The notes under the pieces were generated by a model. It was given only the letters and a program-made list of their open reading frames with translations. It ran no database searches and was not told where the DNA came from. Shown here piece after piece: positions 7,108 to 15,619 of a stretch of 19,104 nucleotides of DNA (position 1 is the first letter of the stretch; each line of letters starts with the position of its first letter). Source of the DNA: an uncultured Haloferula sp. (lineage in GTDB: Bacteria; Verrucomicrobiota; Verrucomicrobiae; Verrucomicrobiales; Akkermansiaceae); assembly GCA_946481625.1 (NCBI GenBank), contig CAMLOZ010000009.1, positions 1-19,104 of the forward strand, in the 5' to 3' direction. The translations under genes and the position numbers were made by a program.

Positions 7108-7961
7108 TGGAGACTTCCGCCACCATCTTCGAGGAGCACCGCTCCTTCCTGCACGCGCTCGCCTATCGCATGCTGGGCAGCCCTGCCGATGCCGACGACA
7201 TCGTGCAGGAGGCCTGGCTGCGCTGGGCGGACGTGCCCTTTGCGGAGATCGATTCGCCGCACTCTTTCCTGGGCAAGACGGTGACGCGCCTGTGCCTGGA
7301 CCATCTGAAATCGGCCCGCGTGCGGCGGGAAACCTACGTCGGTGAATGGTTGCCCGAACCGGTGGCGGAAGATCCTGGCCAGTTCTCGGGCGAGGATGTC
7401 TCTTACGCAATGCTGCATGCGATGGAGCGTCTCACTCCCTTGGAGCGGGCGGCCTTCCTGCTGCACGACGTGTTCGGCGAATCCTTCGAGGAGATCGGCA
7501 GCTTTCTTTCCCGCGATGCCGCGGCCTGTCGCCAGCTTGCCTCGCGGGCCCGACAGCACCTGCGTGCGGAAGCACCCCGGCACGCGGTGGATCCGGGCGA
7601 AGGCAGGCGCCTCGCCCACGCTTTCCTACAAGCGGCGCGAGGTGGGGATCTGGCGGCGCTCAAGCAACTCCTTCTGCCGGACGCGATTCTGTACTCGGAT
7701 GGCGGGGGGATCGTGCGGGCGGCGCTGCTGCCGATTTACGGCAGCGACCGGATCGCGCGGATGTACGAGAGCCTGACCCGACGGAAGGCGCTGCCAGACG
7801 AGGTAAAGGAGGTGCGCTACAACGGGCTGGACGGCTTGATGTACTCCACCAAGGGAACCGTGACCGACATTCTCCTTTTCGATGTGGCGGAAGGAGGGAT
7901 CGTGCGCCTCTTCGCGCTCAGGAATCCGGAGAAACTGGCGCGGGTCTTGGGGTCGAAGTGA
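7107..7961 (+). CDS. sigJ: ECF41-group (SigJ-like) RNA polymerase sigma factor with SnoaL-like C-terminal domain
   Basis: The protein has 284 residues, the length of ECF41 sigma factors. Sigma region 2 spans about 5-75 (FLHALAYRMLGSPADADDIVQEAWLRW). The linker holds the group signature YVGEWLPEP (77-85), and region 4 spans about 101-155 (LTPLERAAFLLHDVFGESFEEI). A fused SnoaL/NTF2-like domain covers about 165-284 with the conserved DGGG (198-201) and NPEKL (273-277, usually NPDKL). In this group the C-terminal domain takes the place of an anti-sigma factor and both restrains and supports activity, so no separate anti-sigma gene is expected, and none is seen. The ATG overlaps the stop of the AhpD-like gene. 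The promoter at 6591-6617 fits self-transcription. The inducing signal is not known for the group. Confidence 0.96.
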   Translation: METSATIFEEHRSFLHALAYRMLGSPADADDIVQEAWLRWADVPFAEIDSPHSFLGKTVTRLCLDHLKSARVRRETYVGEWLPEPVAEDPGQFSGEDVSYAMLHAMERLTPLERAAFLLHDVFGESFEEIGSFLSRDAAACRQLASRARQHLRAEAPRHAVDPGEGRRLAHAFLQAARGGDLAALKQLLLPDAILYSDGGGIVRAALLPIYGSDRIARMYESLTRRKALPDEVKEVRYNGLDGLMYSTKGTVTDILLFDVAEGGIVRLFALRNPEKLARVLGSK

Positions 7962-7965
7962 GGGC

Positions 7966-10083
7966 TTATTTCAAGCTGGCTTCAAGGAAGGCCCACTCGT
8001 CGGCGGTGCGGTCGATCGTTTTCGAGAGGGCAGTGCCCGCGCCGTGGCCGGCGCTGGTGTCGATTCGGATCAGCACCGGCGGGCCGCCCTTCGCCTGGCA
8101 CTCCTGCAGGCGCGCGGCGAACTTGAAGCTGTGCGCGGGGACCACGCGGTCGTCGTGGTCGGCGGTGGTGACCATGGTGGCGGGATAGCGGGTGCCGGGC
8201 TTGAGCACGTGGTACGGGGAGTACCGTAGCAGCGCCTTGAATTCCTCCGGATCCTCCGCGCTGCCGTAGTCCTTCTCCCAGGCCCAGCCGATGGTGAACT
8301 TGTGGAAGCGCAGCATGTCCATCACGCCGACGGCGGGGAGCGCCGCGCCGAAGAGGTCGGGGCGCTGGGTCATGCAGGCTCCCACCAGCAGGCCCCCGTT
8401 GCTGCCGCCCTGGATGGCGAGCAGCGAGGGCTTGGTGTAGTTCTCCTTCACCAGCCATTCCCCGGCGGCGATGAAGTCGTCGAAGACGTTCTGCTTCCGC
8501 AAGCGCGTGCCCGCGAGGTGCCACTCGCTGCCGTATTCGCCGCCGCCCCGCAGGTTCGCCACGGCGAGGATGCCGCCGCGCTCCAACCACACCGCGCGGC
8601 CGACCGAGAAGCCGGGGCTGAGGCTGATATTGAAGCCGCCGTAGCCGGAGAGCAGCACACGGTGGCTGCCATCGAGCTTGAGGCCCTTCTTGTGGGTGAT
8701 GAAGACGGGGACCTTGGTGCCATCCTTGCCCGGCACGAAGACCTGCTTGGTCTCGTAGGCCGCGCCGTCGAAGCCGACCTTCGGGCGCTTCCACAGCTTG
8801 CTCTCGCCGGTTTCCAGATTGTAGCGGTAGATCGCGCCGGGATCGGTGAAGCTGGTGAAGGAGTAGAAGGTTTCCTTGTCTTCCTTGCGGCCCTCGAAGC
8901 CGCCCGCGCTGCCGATGCCGGGCAGTTCGACGTCGCGCAGTTTCTTGCCATCCAGCCCGTAGATGGTGATGGCGCTGCGTGCGTCGCGCAGGAATTCGCA
9001 GGCCAGCTTGCCGCCGACCATCGTCACGCCTTGAAGCAGGTCCTTTGATTCGGGGATGATTTCCTCCCAGGATTCGCGCTCGGGCTTCTTCACATCGATC
9101 GCGATCACACGATGGCGCGGTGCCTTCAGGTCGGTGCGGAAGAAGAAGAGGTCGCCCTCATTGCCGACGAAGTCGTAGCTCGCATCGGCATCCGCCAAAA
9201 GCTCGACCACCTTCGCGCCGGGCTTTGCCTCCTTGTAGAAAAAGCGGTTCTTCGGATCGGTGCCCTCGGTGACGTGGATGACGAGGAACTTGCCGTCTTC
9301 CGTCAATCCGCCGCCGAAGCCCCACTTCGGATGGTCCTTGCGCTCGTAGATGAGCACATCCTCGCTTTGCGGCGTGCCGATCTTGTGGAAGCAGAGTTTC
9401 TGGAACTCGTTCTTCTGCGTGAGCGCCGCGCCCTCGGCCGGGGCATCGTAGCGGCTGTAGTAGAAGCCGCTGCCGTCCTTCGCCCAGGAGATGCCGCTGA
9501 ACTTCACCCACTTCAGGTGGTCGCCGGTGTCCTTGCCGGTGGCCACATCGCGGACCAGAATCTCGTTCCAATCGCTGCCGCCGCGGGAGATCGAATAGCC
9601 GAGCAGCTTGCCGTCCTCGCTGGGCGTGAAATTCGCCAGGGCCACGGTGCCGTCTTTCGAGAGGGTATTCGGGTCCAGGAGCAGCCGGCCCTCGCCATCG
9701 AGGGTGTCGGAGACCTTGAGAACGGATTGGTTCTGGAGGCCGGTATTGTGGGTGAAGAACCACTTGCCTCCGAACTCCTGCGGGGAGCCGGTGCGCTCGA
9801 AATTCCACAGGTCCGACAGGCGCTTCCGGATCTCGCCGCGCTGCGGGATGGTCGTGAGGAAATCCTCGGTCACCCGGTTCTGCGCTGTCACCCATGCCTT
9901 CGTCTCCTCCGAATTGTCGTCCTCCAGCCAGCGGTAGGGATCGGGAACGGGGGTACCGTGGAGTTCGTCGACGACATCGGCCTTGCGCGTATCCGGGTAC
10001 TGGATCGCGGCCGCCAGGCCCAGCGAAGGAATCATGCAGCTCAAGAGGGATGGGAGACGGGTGTTCATTCGGAGGCGTGCCAT
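7966..10083 (-). CDS. Exported prolyl oligopeptidase (S9A family serine peptidase)
   Basis: The protein has 705 residues, matching the roughly 710 of classical prolyl oligopeptidases, which cut short peptides after proline. A signal peptide precedes the enzyme (RLPSLLSCMIPSLGLAAA), placing it in the periplasm or outside. An in-frame ATG at 10068 is an equally good start. The N-terminal family motif is TPVPDPYRWLEDDNSEET, followed by a seven-bladed propeller (about 80-440). The alpha/beta-hydrolase domain carries the triad: Ser561 in GGSNGG, Asp645 in HDDRVVP and His680 in SAGHGAG. LRGGGEYGSEWH is also typical. All catalytic elements are intact, so it should be active. Its stop is 4 bp from the stop of the convergent sigma-factor gene. 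It is divergent from the molybdopterin oxidoreductase over 147 bp and appears to be a single-gene unit. Confidence 0.97.
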   Translation of the reverse strand: MARLRMNTRLPSLLSCMIPSLGLAAAIQYPDTRKADVVDELHGTPVPDPYRWLEDDNSEETKAWVTAQNRVTEDFLTTIPQRGEIRKRLSDLWNFERTGSPQEFGGKWFFTHNTGLQNQSVLKVSDTLDGEGRLLLDPNTLSKDGTVALANFTPSEDGKLLGYSISRGGSDWNEILVRDVATGKDTGDHLKWVKFSGISWAKDGSGFYYSRYDAPAEGAALTQKNEFQKLCFHKIGTPQSEDVLIYERKDHPKWGFGGGLTEDGKFLVIHVTEGTDPKNRFFYKEAKPGAKVVELLADADASYDFVGNEGDLFFFRTDLKAPRHRVIAIDVKKPERESWEEIIPESKDLLQGVTMVGGKLACEFLRDARSAITIYGLDGKKLRDVELPGIGSAGGFEGRKEDKETFYSFTSFTDPGAIYRYNLETGESKLWKRPKVGFDGAAYETKQVFVPGKDGTKVPVFITHKKGLKLDGSHRVLLSGYGGFNISLSPGFSVGRAVWLERGGILAVANLRGGGEYGSEWHLAGTRLRKQNVFDDFIAAGEWLVKENYTKPSLLAIQGGSNGGLLVGACMTQRPDLFGAALPAVGVMDMLRFHKFTIGWAWEKDYGSAEDPEEFKALLRYSPYHVLKPGTRYPATMVTTADHDDRVVPAHSFKFAARLQECQAKGGPPVLIRIDTSAGHGAGTALSKTIDRTADEWAFLEASLK

Positions 10084-10230
10084 GTGCCGTGTAAGCGATG
10101 CGGAAGCGAATCTTTTTGCCTGTTTTCCGACCCATCCTGACGTCGGGGGAGCGGCGGACGTTTAGTCGGGACAGGCATACCGGGAGCCTTTCCTTTTGCA
10201 CCGGGGGTGGCTCCCGCTAGCTTGTTTCCA
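10084..10230. other. Divergent intergenic region between peptidase and oxidoreductase genes
   Basis: These 147 bp must carry promoters for both divergent genes. An AT-rich patch lies at about 10108-10130. I could not identify a convincing -35/-10 pair in either direction. The imperfect inverted sequence GGGTGGCTCCCG near 10205 is short and has no T-run, so I do not call it a terminator. Confidence 0.4.
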
Positions 10231-12474
10231 ATGAGCGGGAAAGAATCCGGCGAGTTCCACGATCCGAAAGACCATGCCGCGGGGATGCCGGCGGTGGTGG
10301 CGTCGCTGAAGCATGTTTTCGGTAAGGACGGGGTCGGTCGCGGAACCAAGGCGCTTTTGGAACTGAACCAGATCGGCGGCTTCGATTGCCCGAGTTGTGC
10401 CTGGCCGGATCCGGACCGGGATCGCTCGATCGCGGAGTTTTGCGAAAACGGCGCGAAGGCGGTGGCATCCGAGGCGATGCGCCGGACCATCGGGCGCGAG
10501 TTCTTCGCCAAGCATTCGGTGGCGGATCTGATGGCGCAGACGGATGCATGGCACGACCTGCAAGGGCGGCTGGCGGAGCCGATGTTGTTGCGCGAGGGGG
10601 CCAACCACTACGAACCGGTGAGCTGGGAGGAGGCTTTTGCGATCCTTGCGGAGGAATTGCAGGCGCTCGCTTCGCCGGACGAGGCGATCTTCTACACCTC
10701 CGGGCGCGCCAGCAACGAGGCGGCCTTTCTCTACGGGCTTTTCGCGCGGGCCTTCGGCACGAACAACCTGCCGGACTGCTCGAACATGTGTCACGAGGCC
10801 AGCGGGCTGGCGCTGAAGGAATCGATCGGGGTGGGGAAAGGGACGGTCACGCTCGATGACTTCCTGGACGCGGAGGTGATCCTCTGTGCGGGACAGAATC
10901 CGGGGACGAATCACCCGCGCATGCTTTCGACCCTGGAAGAGGCGGTGAAGAAGGGCGCGAAGCTGGTGGCGATCAATCCGCTGCGGGAAGCGGGCTTGCT
11001 CGGGTTCTCGCACCCGCAGCATGTAAGAGGCTTGATCGGGCGCTCCACCCCGCTGGCTTCGACCTACCTTCAGGTGAAGGTGAACGGTGACTTTGCGCTC
11101 TTCCGGGGTCTTTCGAAGGCTACCCTCGAAATCCTTGTCGAGGACGGAGACTTTCTCCAAGAGCATGCCTCGAACGTCGAGGACTACCGTCGCGTGGTCG
11201 AATCCACCTCATGGGAGGATATCATTGAGCTGTCGGGCGTGGCCTATGATGACATCTGGGATCTGGCCGGGCTTGTTGCCGCAGGCGAGCGCAAGCTGAT
11301 CACCTGCTGGGCAATGGGCCTGACGCAGCACCGGAATGCCGTCGCGACCATCCGGGAGATTGCGAACCTCCACCTGCTGTTGGGTGCCATCGGGCGTCCC
11401 GGTGCGGGCCTTTGCCCGGTGCGGGGGCACAGCAACGTGCAGGGCGACCGCACGGTCGGGATCTTCGAGAAGATGCCGGAGAGTTTCCTCGCCGCGCTGG
11501 AGAAGCAGGCGGGCATCCGCGTGCCGCGCCACCATGGTTTCGACACGGTGGGCTCGATCCTCGCGATGCACGAGGGACGGGCGAAGGTGTTCTTCGCGCT
11601 GGGCGGGAACTTCGCCCAGGCCACGCCGGACAGCACCTTCACGGCGGAAGCCTTGCGCAAGTGCCGCCTCACCTGTCACGTCTCGACCAAACTCAACCGC
11701 AGCCATCTCGTGCACGGTCGCCGCGCCTTGATCCTGCCTTGCCTCGGCCGCAGCGAGCGGGACGGCGGGCGCTTCGTGACGACGGAGAACTCGATGGGCG
11801 TGGTGCAGTCGTCTCAAGGTAATCTCGCGCCCGCCTCGGAAATGTTGCTGAGCGAAACCGAGATCGTCGCCCGGCTCGCAGAAGTCGTTGTGGGCGATAC
11901 CGGACACGTGCGCTGGCGCTGGCTCGCCGAGGACTACGACAGGATCCGTACGTGGATCGAGGCGGTGGTGCCCGGCTTCGAGAGCTACAACCGGCGCGTC
12001 CGCCAGCCCGGCGGCTTCTATTTGCCGAATGCCGCGAAAACGCGCGTCTGGAACACCCCGACCGGGAGGGCGAATTTCTCGCTCGCACCGCTCGATGCGT
12101 TCCAGGTCCAGCCCGACCGCTTGTTGCTCCAGACACTCCGCAGCCACGATCAATTCAACACCACCGTCTACGGCCTGAACGACCGCTACCGCGGCATCTC
12201 CGGCATGCGCGACATCGTTTTTCTCAACCCGGACGACCTCACCGAAAAGGGGATCAAGCCGGGCGGGCGCATCGACGTGACCAGCCATTGGAACGATGGC
12301 GAGCGCCACCTGCGGGGTTTCCGCGCGATTCCCTACGAAATGCCGCGCGGCATGGCCGCCGCCTACTTCCCGGAGGCGAACGTGCTCGTGCCCGTCGGCC
12401 ATGTCGCGGAAGGCAGCAACACCCCGGCGAGCAAGAGCATCGAGATCAGCATCATGCCGCACCGGTCGTCATGA
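10231..12474 (+). CDS. FdhF/YdeP-family molybdopterin-dependent oxidoreductase
   Basis: From the ATG at 10231 the protein has 747 residues; an upstream GTG at 10207 is possible but adds little. It belongs to the YdeP branch of formate-dehydrogenase-alpha-like enzymes, shown by GGFDCPSCAWPDPDRD near residue 50 (Cys53, Cys56). The catalytic position corresponding to Sec140-His141 of E. coli FdhF is DCSNMCHEASG, with Cys187-His188 (TGT at 10789-10791), so Mo/W is probably bound by Cys. Other molybdopterin-family signatures are YTSGRASNEAAFLYG, LCAGQNPGTNHPRM, GRPGAGLCPVRGHSNVQGDR and TENSMGVVQSSQG. No twin-arginine leader is present, so it is cytosolic. E. coli YdeP is linked to acid resistance, but the reaction of this branch is unsettled. 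No electron-transfer or FdhE-like subunit is adjacent; fdhD, needed to sulfurate such cofactors, is 3 kb away on the other strand. Confidence 0.94.
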   Translation: MSGKESGEFHDPKDHAAGMPAVVASLKHVFGKDGVGRGTKALLELNQIGGFDCPSCAWPDPDRDRSIAEFCENGAKAVASEAMRRTIGREFFAKHSVADLMAQTDAWHDLQGRLAEPMLLREGANHYEPVSWEEAFAILAEELQALASPDEAIFYTSGRASNEAAFLYGLFARAFGTNNLPDCSNMCHEASGLALKESIGVGKGTVTLDDFLDAEVILCAGQNPGTNHPRMLSTLEEAVKKGAKLVAINPLREAGLLGFSHPQHVRGLIGRSTPLASTYLQVKVNGDFALFRGLSKATLEILVEDGDFLQEHASNVEDYRRVVESTSWEDIIELSGVAYDDIWDLAGLVAAGERKLITCWAMGLTQHRNAVATIREIANLHLLLGAIGRPGAGLCPVRGHSNVQGDRTVGIFEKMPESFLAALEKQAGIRVPRHHGFDTVGSILAMHEGRAKVFFALGGNFAQATPDSTFTAEALRKCRLTCHVSTKLNRSHLVHGRRALILPCLGRSERDGGRFVTTENSMGVVQSSQGNLAPASEMLLSETEIVARLAEVVVGDTGHVRWRWLAEDYDRIRTWIEAVVPGFESYNRRVRQPGGFYLPNAAKTRVWNTPTGRANFSLAPLDAFQVQPDRLLLQTLRSHDQFNTTVYGLNDRYRGISGMRDIVFLNPDDLTEKGIKPGGRIDVTSHWNDGERHLRGFRAIPYEMPRGMAAAYFPEANVLVPVGHVAEGSNTPASKSIEISIMPHRSS

Positions 12475-12513
12475 AGAGCAACACATGTCGGCATCTTCGC
12501 AGGATGTGGACCG

Positions 12514-12542
12514 TTGACGGTTGCTAAGCTTTTGATTGTAAA
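12514..12542 (+). promoter_or_regulatory. Sigma-70-like promoter for the HEAT-repeat/lipoprotein pair
   Basis: TTGACG at 12514-12519 (5 of 6 to TTGACA) and TGTAAA at 12537-12542 (4 of 6 to TATAAT) are separated by exactly 17 bp in an AT-rich patch of an otherwise GC-rich window. Transcription would begin about 40 bp before the ATG at 12587. Confidence 0.6.
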
Positions 12543-12586
12543 TCTCTATTGAAAACCTCGGCCGATCCTGCCAGCATGGCGGATGG

Positions 12587-13981
12587 ATGAAGACGAGAGG
12601 TCATGCGGCCTCCGCGGCAGTGACACGAGGAAGGTTCCGACTTGTGCCGAGATCACTGTACGGCCGGCTCCTTTTCGGCATGGGAGCGGGCTTGGCCGTC
12701 TTGCTGGTGCTGCTGGGGGTGGTGGCCGGGAGCTTGTGGATGGAGAGCCGCCATCCCAGCGACGATCCCGAGCGCGTGCTTTTCCCCCGCACCCAGCGTT
12801 TGGTCACGCGGCCCATCGTGGCCGTGATCGGCCGCGGCCTTCAGGAAACCATCCGCAGACGGATGGAGGCGAAATACATGAAGACCGGCCTCAGCCTGAG
12901 GGAAACCATCGACCGCTTTCTCGATCACGGGAGGCCTCTCGCGGAGCGTCGCCACTACGCCTACCGTCTCGCCCGCGAAGGCACGCCGGAGGCCATGGGC
13001 GCACTGCGGCAGGTCTTGCGCGCCGCATCGCCGGCGGACAGGGCCTTCATGGCCGAGCTGATCGGGAAGACCCGCAACCCCGGGGCCAAGGAGTTGCTTT
13101 GGCCCCTGCTTGCCGATGGGGACGACGAAGTGGTCATCGCGGCAATCCGCGGCTTGGGCTTGATCGGCGGCGAGGACGTCGCGGCAAGAATGGCGGCGAT
13201 CCTATCCGGCCAAGGGCGGACGGAGCCGGTGCGAATCGAGGCCGCCTTCGCGCTCGGCATGATGAATACCGAGGGCACCTTGAATGCTTTGGTCGGAGCG
13301 CTCGACGGGATGCCTTCGGAAGAGATCTCCATCGAGATCCTGAATGGTCTGGGCCGCCACGACTTCCAGCGCGTGGCACCCACGTTCGAAGCCATGATCC
13401 ACGCTTCCGGAACCCCGGAGCCCCTCCGCGCCGCCGCCGTGGAAGCGCTTGCGGGATCCACCGGGGATGCGGTTCCCTTCTTGCTCCGGGTGGCGTCGGG
13501 CGATGACTCGGCGGAGGTTCGTGCCTCGGCCGCATGGGCGCTTGGCGCGCATCGGGGAGTGCCTCATCTCGGTGGCGAACTGGCGGACTTGGCGGATGCG
13601 GAACCCGAGCCGGATGTGCGGAGGCGTTTGTACGAGGCACTGCTCGTCCAGGAAGAGGTTCCCGCGGAGCGGTTGTTGCCGTGCGTCACCGCCGAGGAGG
13701 ATCCGGCGGCACGGATCGCGGGCTTCAACGCGCTTGGCCGTGCCGTCCGGCTCGATCCGGGTTCTTCGGCGGGCACCGTTTTCGATGACGAGATCGTTCC
13801 CGAGCTACTCCGCACCGCCACCACGCCGAACAGTACGAATCTCCAGATGCGCGCCGTCTTCGCGTTGCGCCGGGCAGGCACGCCCGCCTCCCTGCAAGCA
13901 CTCGAAGCGGTTGCCGGCCAGGCCGCGCCGCAAATTGCCACTGCCGCCCGCAACGGCCTGCGGGCGCCACCCTCCCGGTAG
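12587..13981 (+). CDS. Membrane-anchored HEAT-repeat protein
   Basis: The gene encodes 464 residues. A basic N-terminus is followed by one membrane helix (about 28-51, GRLLFGMGAGLAVLLVLLG), probably a signal anchor that leaves the rest in the periplasm. From about residue 110 the chain is a run of helical hairpins of HEAT/PBS-lyase type, visible as recurring 'EVVIAAIRGLGLIGGED', 'PVRIEAAFALGMMNTEG', 'PLRAAAVEALAGSTGD', 'EVRASAAWALGAHRG' and 'QMRAVFALRRAGTP'. Such repeats form curved scaffolds that bind proteins; no catalytic motif is seen. A second ATG at 12583 lies in another frame, so 12587 is the natural start of this frame. The lipoprotein gene begins one base after the stop (TAG a ATG), implying coupling. 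The binding partner is unknown; the adjacent lipoprotein is a candidate. Confidence 0.9.
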   Translation: MKTRGHAASAAVTRGRFRLVPRSLYGRLLFGMGAGLAVLLVLLGVVAGSLWMESRHPSDDPERVLFPRTQRLVTRPIVAVIGRGLQETIRRRMEAKYMKTGLSLRETIDRFLDHGRPLAERRHYAYRLAREGTPEAMGALRQVLRAASPADRAFMAELIGKTRNPGAKELLWPLLADGDDEVVIAAIRGLGLIGGEDVAARMAAILSGQGRTEPVRIEAAFALGMMNTEGTLNALVGALDGMPSEEISIEILNGLGRHDFQRVAPTFEAMIHASGTPEPLRAAAVEALAGSTGDAVPFLLRVASGDDSAEVRASAAWALGAHRGVPHLGGELADLADAEPEPDVRRRLYEALLVQEEVPAERLLPCVTAEEDPAARIAGFNALGRAVRLDPGSSAGTVFDDEIVPELLRTATTPNSTNLQMRAVFALRRAGTPASLQALEAVAGQAAPQIATAARNGLRAPPSR

Positions 13982-13982
13982 A

Positions 13983-15563
13983 ATGAAACCCCGATCTCCC
14001 CGCGTTTCCGTCCGCGTTTCATTCGCGGGCGCCTGCTTGCTCCTCCTCGGCGCTGTCGCTTGTGGCGATGGCGGCGACAACTTCAACGACAATTCGAAGG
14101 GCCCTGCCTGGGGAACCGACGACAACACCGGCAACGGCGTGCTCGCCGAAGCCGGCCAGCAGCTCCGCTACTCTTGCTCGAGCGGCACGCTTGAGGACGA
14201 GGCGAGCCGTCCGTGGAATCTCACCCGCTTTCCCTACAATGCGGATTGGGAGATCCTGATCGATGCCTTCAATACCTCGTCGCCCTCGCCGCCCTTCCAG
14301 GTCAACAGCATGGGCATCACCTTGGAGAGTCCGCTCTCGGCTGATGACTATCTCTATCACGAGTTGTACAACTCCGCGATCGGCGGGCCCTCGCGCATCG
14401 GAACGAATGCCGATCTTGTCTCCGACGACGTTTCCCAAGGCGGTGGCGATTCGAGCACGCTTGCCACCAATGCCGTGCGACTCCGGATGAGCTGGGACAG
14501 CGCCACCAAAGTGCTGACCTGCACCTACGACATCAACCCCGCGGATGCCGACAACTGGCTTCATCTCGCCTCCTTCGGTCTTTCCGCCGCGGGTGGCGGT
14601 GCCGAAGCGAATGCCGACTGGGGCATGGCGGACACGGACCGCTTCTTCATCTCGGTGTACGGTTACTCGGCGGCCATGAGCGTGGCGGCCGGCCAGATGG
14701 CGCTCGACAATTTCAGCGAGACCGGTGGCACCGCGGGCGGCGGTGTCCGGCCCGAACCGGTGGGCAGTTTCTCGTTCCCCTTCCCGCTGAGCAACACCCT
14801 GCTCACCCGGATCGCCAATGTCACGGGGAACTACCAGGGCATCTCGCCCACCGCCGCGCAGCGCGCGTACACCCTCGATGCCGCGCAGGACGAAGCCGGC
14901 AAGGTGATGGTCATGGGCACGATCGAGGGGCTCGCGGACGCCGACGGGGACGGCGATCTTGCCGCGGACATCGGGACTGTCAGGACGGTGAACGGAAAAC
15001 CGGTCGCGCAGTTCAAGGGCGCCTTCAAAGGGACCGTGGACGGGGCGGATACGACCTATAAGGGCTCGGCCACCGTTCCGGTGGAGCTGGTCGATGTGGG
15101 CGGCCCGACCGACGGGATCATGGGCACCGCGACCTATCGTGCGAAGTTGGGCGGCGTGCCCTTGTCCGGCATGAACGTGCCGCTGGAGATCCCGGTGCCG
15201 CCGGGCTCCGAATCCAACCTGAAGTTCGACTGGTCGCTCCAACTCGAAATCGCGGCGAAGACGATCGCGGGCAAGGAACGCATCGTGGCTTCCGCACTCC
15301 TCGTTCTTCCGAATGGCGATAGCATTCAGTTTGCCGAGCGTGTGGTAAGATACTCGGAGAAGAAAGGCTACAGGCTCGTCTTCAAGAAGGGGACCAATGT
15401 CACCGCCGACCCGGACGTCCTGGACAAGAAGACCACGGTGATCCTCACCGGCCTCAAGTTCGTGAAGAACGGCGATGAGTGGGAGCCTTCCGGCGGCACC
15501 ATCACCTACCAGTTCCTCGGTCAGAAAGGAATCGAGAACCTGCTCGATTTCCTGACTCCCTGA
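13983..15563 (+). CDS. Lipoprotein of unknown function with concanavalin-like N-terminal domain
   Basis: I do not recognise a function. From the ATG at 13983 the protein has 526 residues, beginning with a lipoprotein signal (FAGACLLLLGAVAC, Cys27) and an acidic Asn/Gly-rich spacer. The frame is open far upstream (to 13449), but that part overlaps the HEAT gene and looks like shadow. Residues about 55-250 look like a LamG/concanavalin-type beta sandwich (VRLRMSWDSATKVLTCTYD and FFISVYGYSAAMSV, ending MALDNFSETG). Around residues 318-326 the acidic run ADADGDGDLAADIG resembles a calcium-binding loop. The C-terminal part is beta-rich (KGSATVPVELVDVGG, LQLEIAAKTIAGKERIVASA) and ends without an anchor or sorting motif. 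It is translated directly after the HEAT protein gene and probably partners with it in the envelope. Confidence 0.85.
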   Translation: MKPRSPRVSVRVSFAGACLLLLGAVACGDGGDNFNDNSKGPAWGTDDNTGNGVLAEAGQQLRYSCSSGTLEDEASRPWNLTRFPYNADWEILIDAFNTSSPSPPFQVNSMGITLESPLSADDYLYHELYNSAIGGPSRIGTNADLVSDDVSQGGGDSSTLATNAVRLRMSWDSATKVLTCTYDINPADADNWLHLASFGLSAAGGGAEANADWGMADTDRFFISVYGYSAAMSVAAGQMALDNFSETGGTAGGGVRPEPVGSFSFPFPLSNTLLTRIANVTGNYQGISPTAAQRAYTLDAAQDEAGKVMVMGTIEGLADADGDGDLAADIGTVRTVNGKPVAQFKGAFKGTVDGADTTYKGSATVPVELVDVGGPTDGIMGTATYRAKLGGVPLSGMNVPLEIPVPPGSESNLKFDWSLQLEIAAKTIAGKERIVASALLVLPNGDSIQFAERVVRYSEKKGYRLVFKKGTNVTADPDVLDKKTTVILTGLKFVKNGDEWEPSGGTITYQFLGQKGIENLLDFLTP

Positions 15564-15579
15564 GTCCGGCGGTCTTTTC

Positions 15580-15619
15580 TCTTATATCGCCGATCTTATC
15601 TCCTCTTTCTTATATCGCC
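15580..15619. repeat. Short direct repeat TCTTATATCGCC between convergent genes
   Basis: Two exact 12-base copies lie at 15580-15591 and 15608-15619, offset by 28 bp, in the 46-bp gap between the lipoprotein stop and the fdhD stop. The second copy contains the fdhD stop codon. The gap is AT-rich for this window. I see only a weak 5-bp stem and no proper terminator. It may be a duplicated fragment. Confidence 0.6.

Noticed and set aside
7961..7966. Terminator between the convergent sigma-factor and peptidase genes
   Set aside because: Only 4 bp separate the stops, and I see no hairpin plus T-run in either gene end.
8302..10140. Two long plus-strand frames (248 and 342 codons) opposite the prolyl oligopeptidase
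   Set aside because: They are Ala/Val/Glu/Leu-rich with no motif, and the minus-strand gene carries an intact catalytic triad across the same DNA.
10789..10791. Possible selenocysteine in the FdhF-like enzyme
   Set aside because: The position corresponding to Sec140 is TGT (Cys).
11209..12462. A 417-codon minus-strand frame opposite the molybdopterin oxidoreductase
   Set aside because: There is no domain pattern and the composition is that of antisense shadow; the plus-strand motifs run through the whole region.
13449..13982. Upstream extension of the lipoprotein frame
   Set aside because: It overlaps the HEAT-repeat coding sequence in another frame and is Arg/Pro/Ser-rich; the lipoprotein signal begins at the ATG at 13983.
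14019..15242. A 407-codon minus-strand frame opposite the lipoprotein gene
   Set aside because: It is Arg/Gly/His/Val-rich without motifs, and the plus strand has a lipobox and structured domains in frame.
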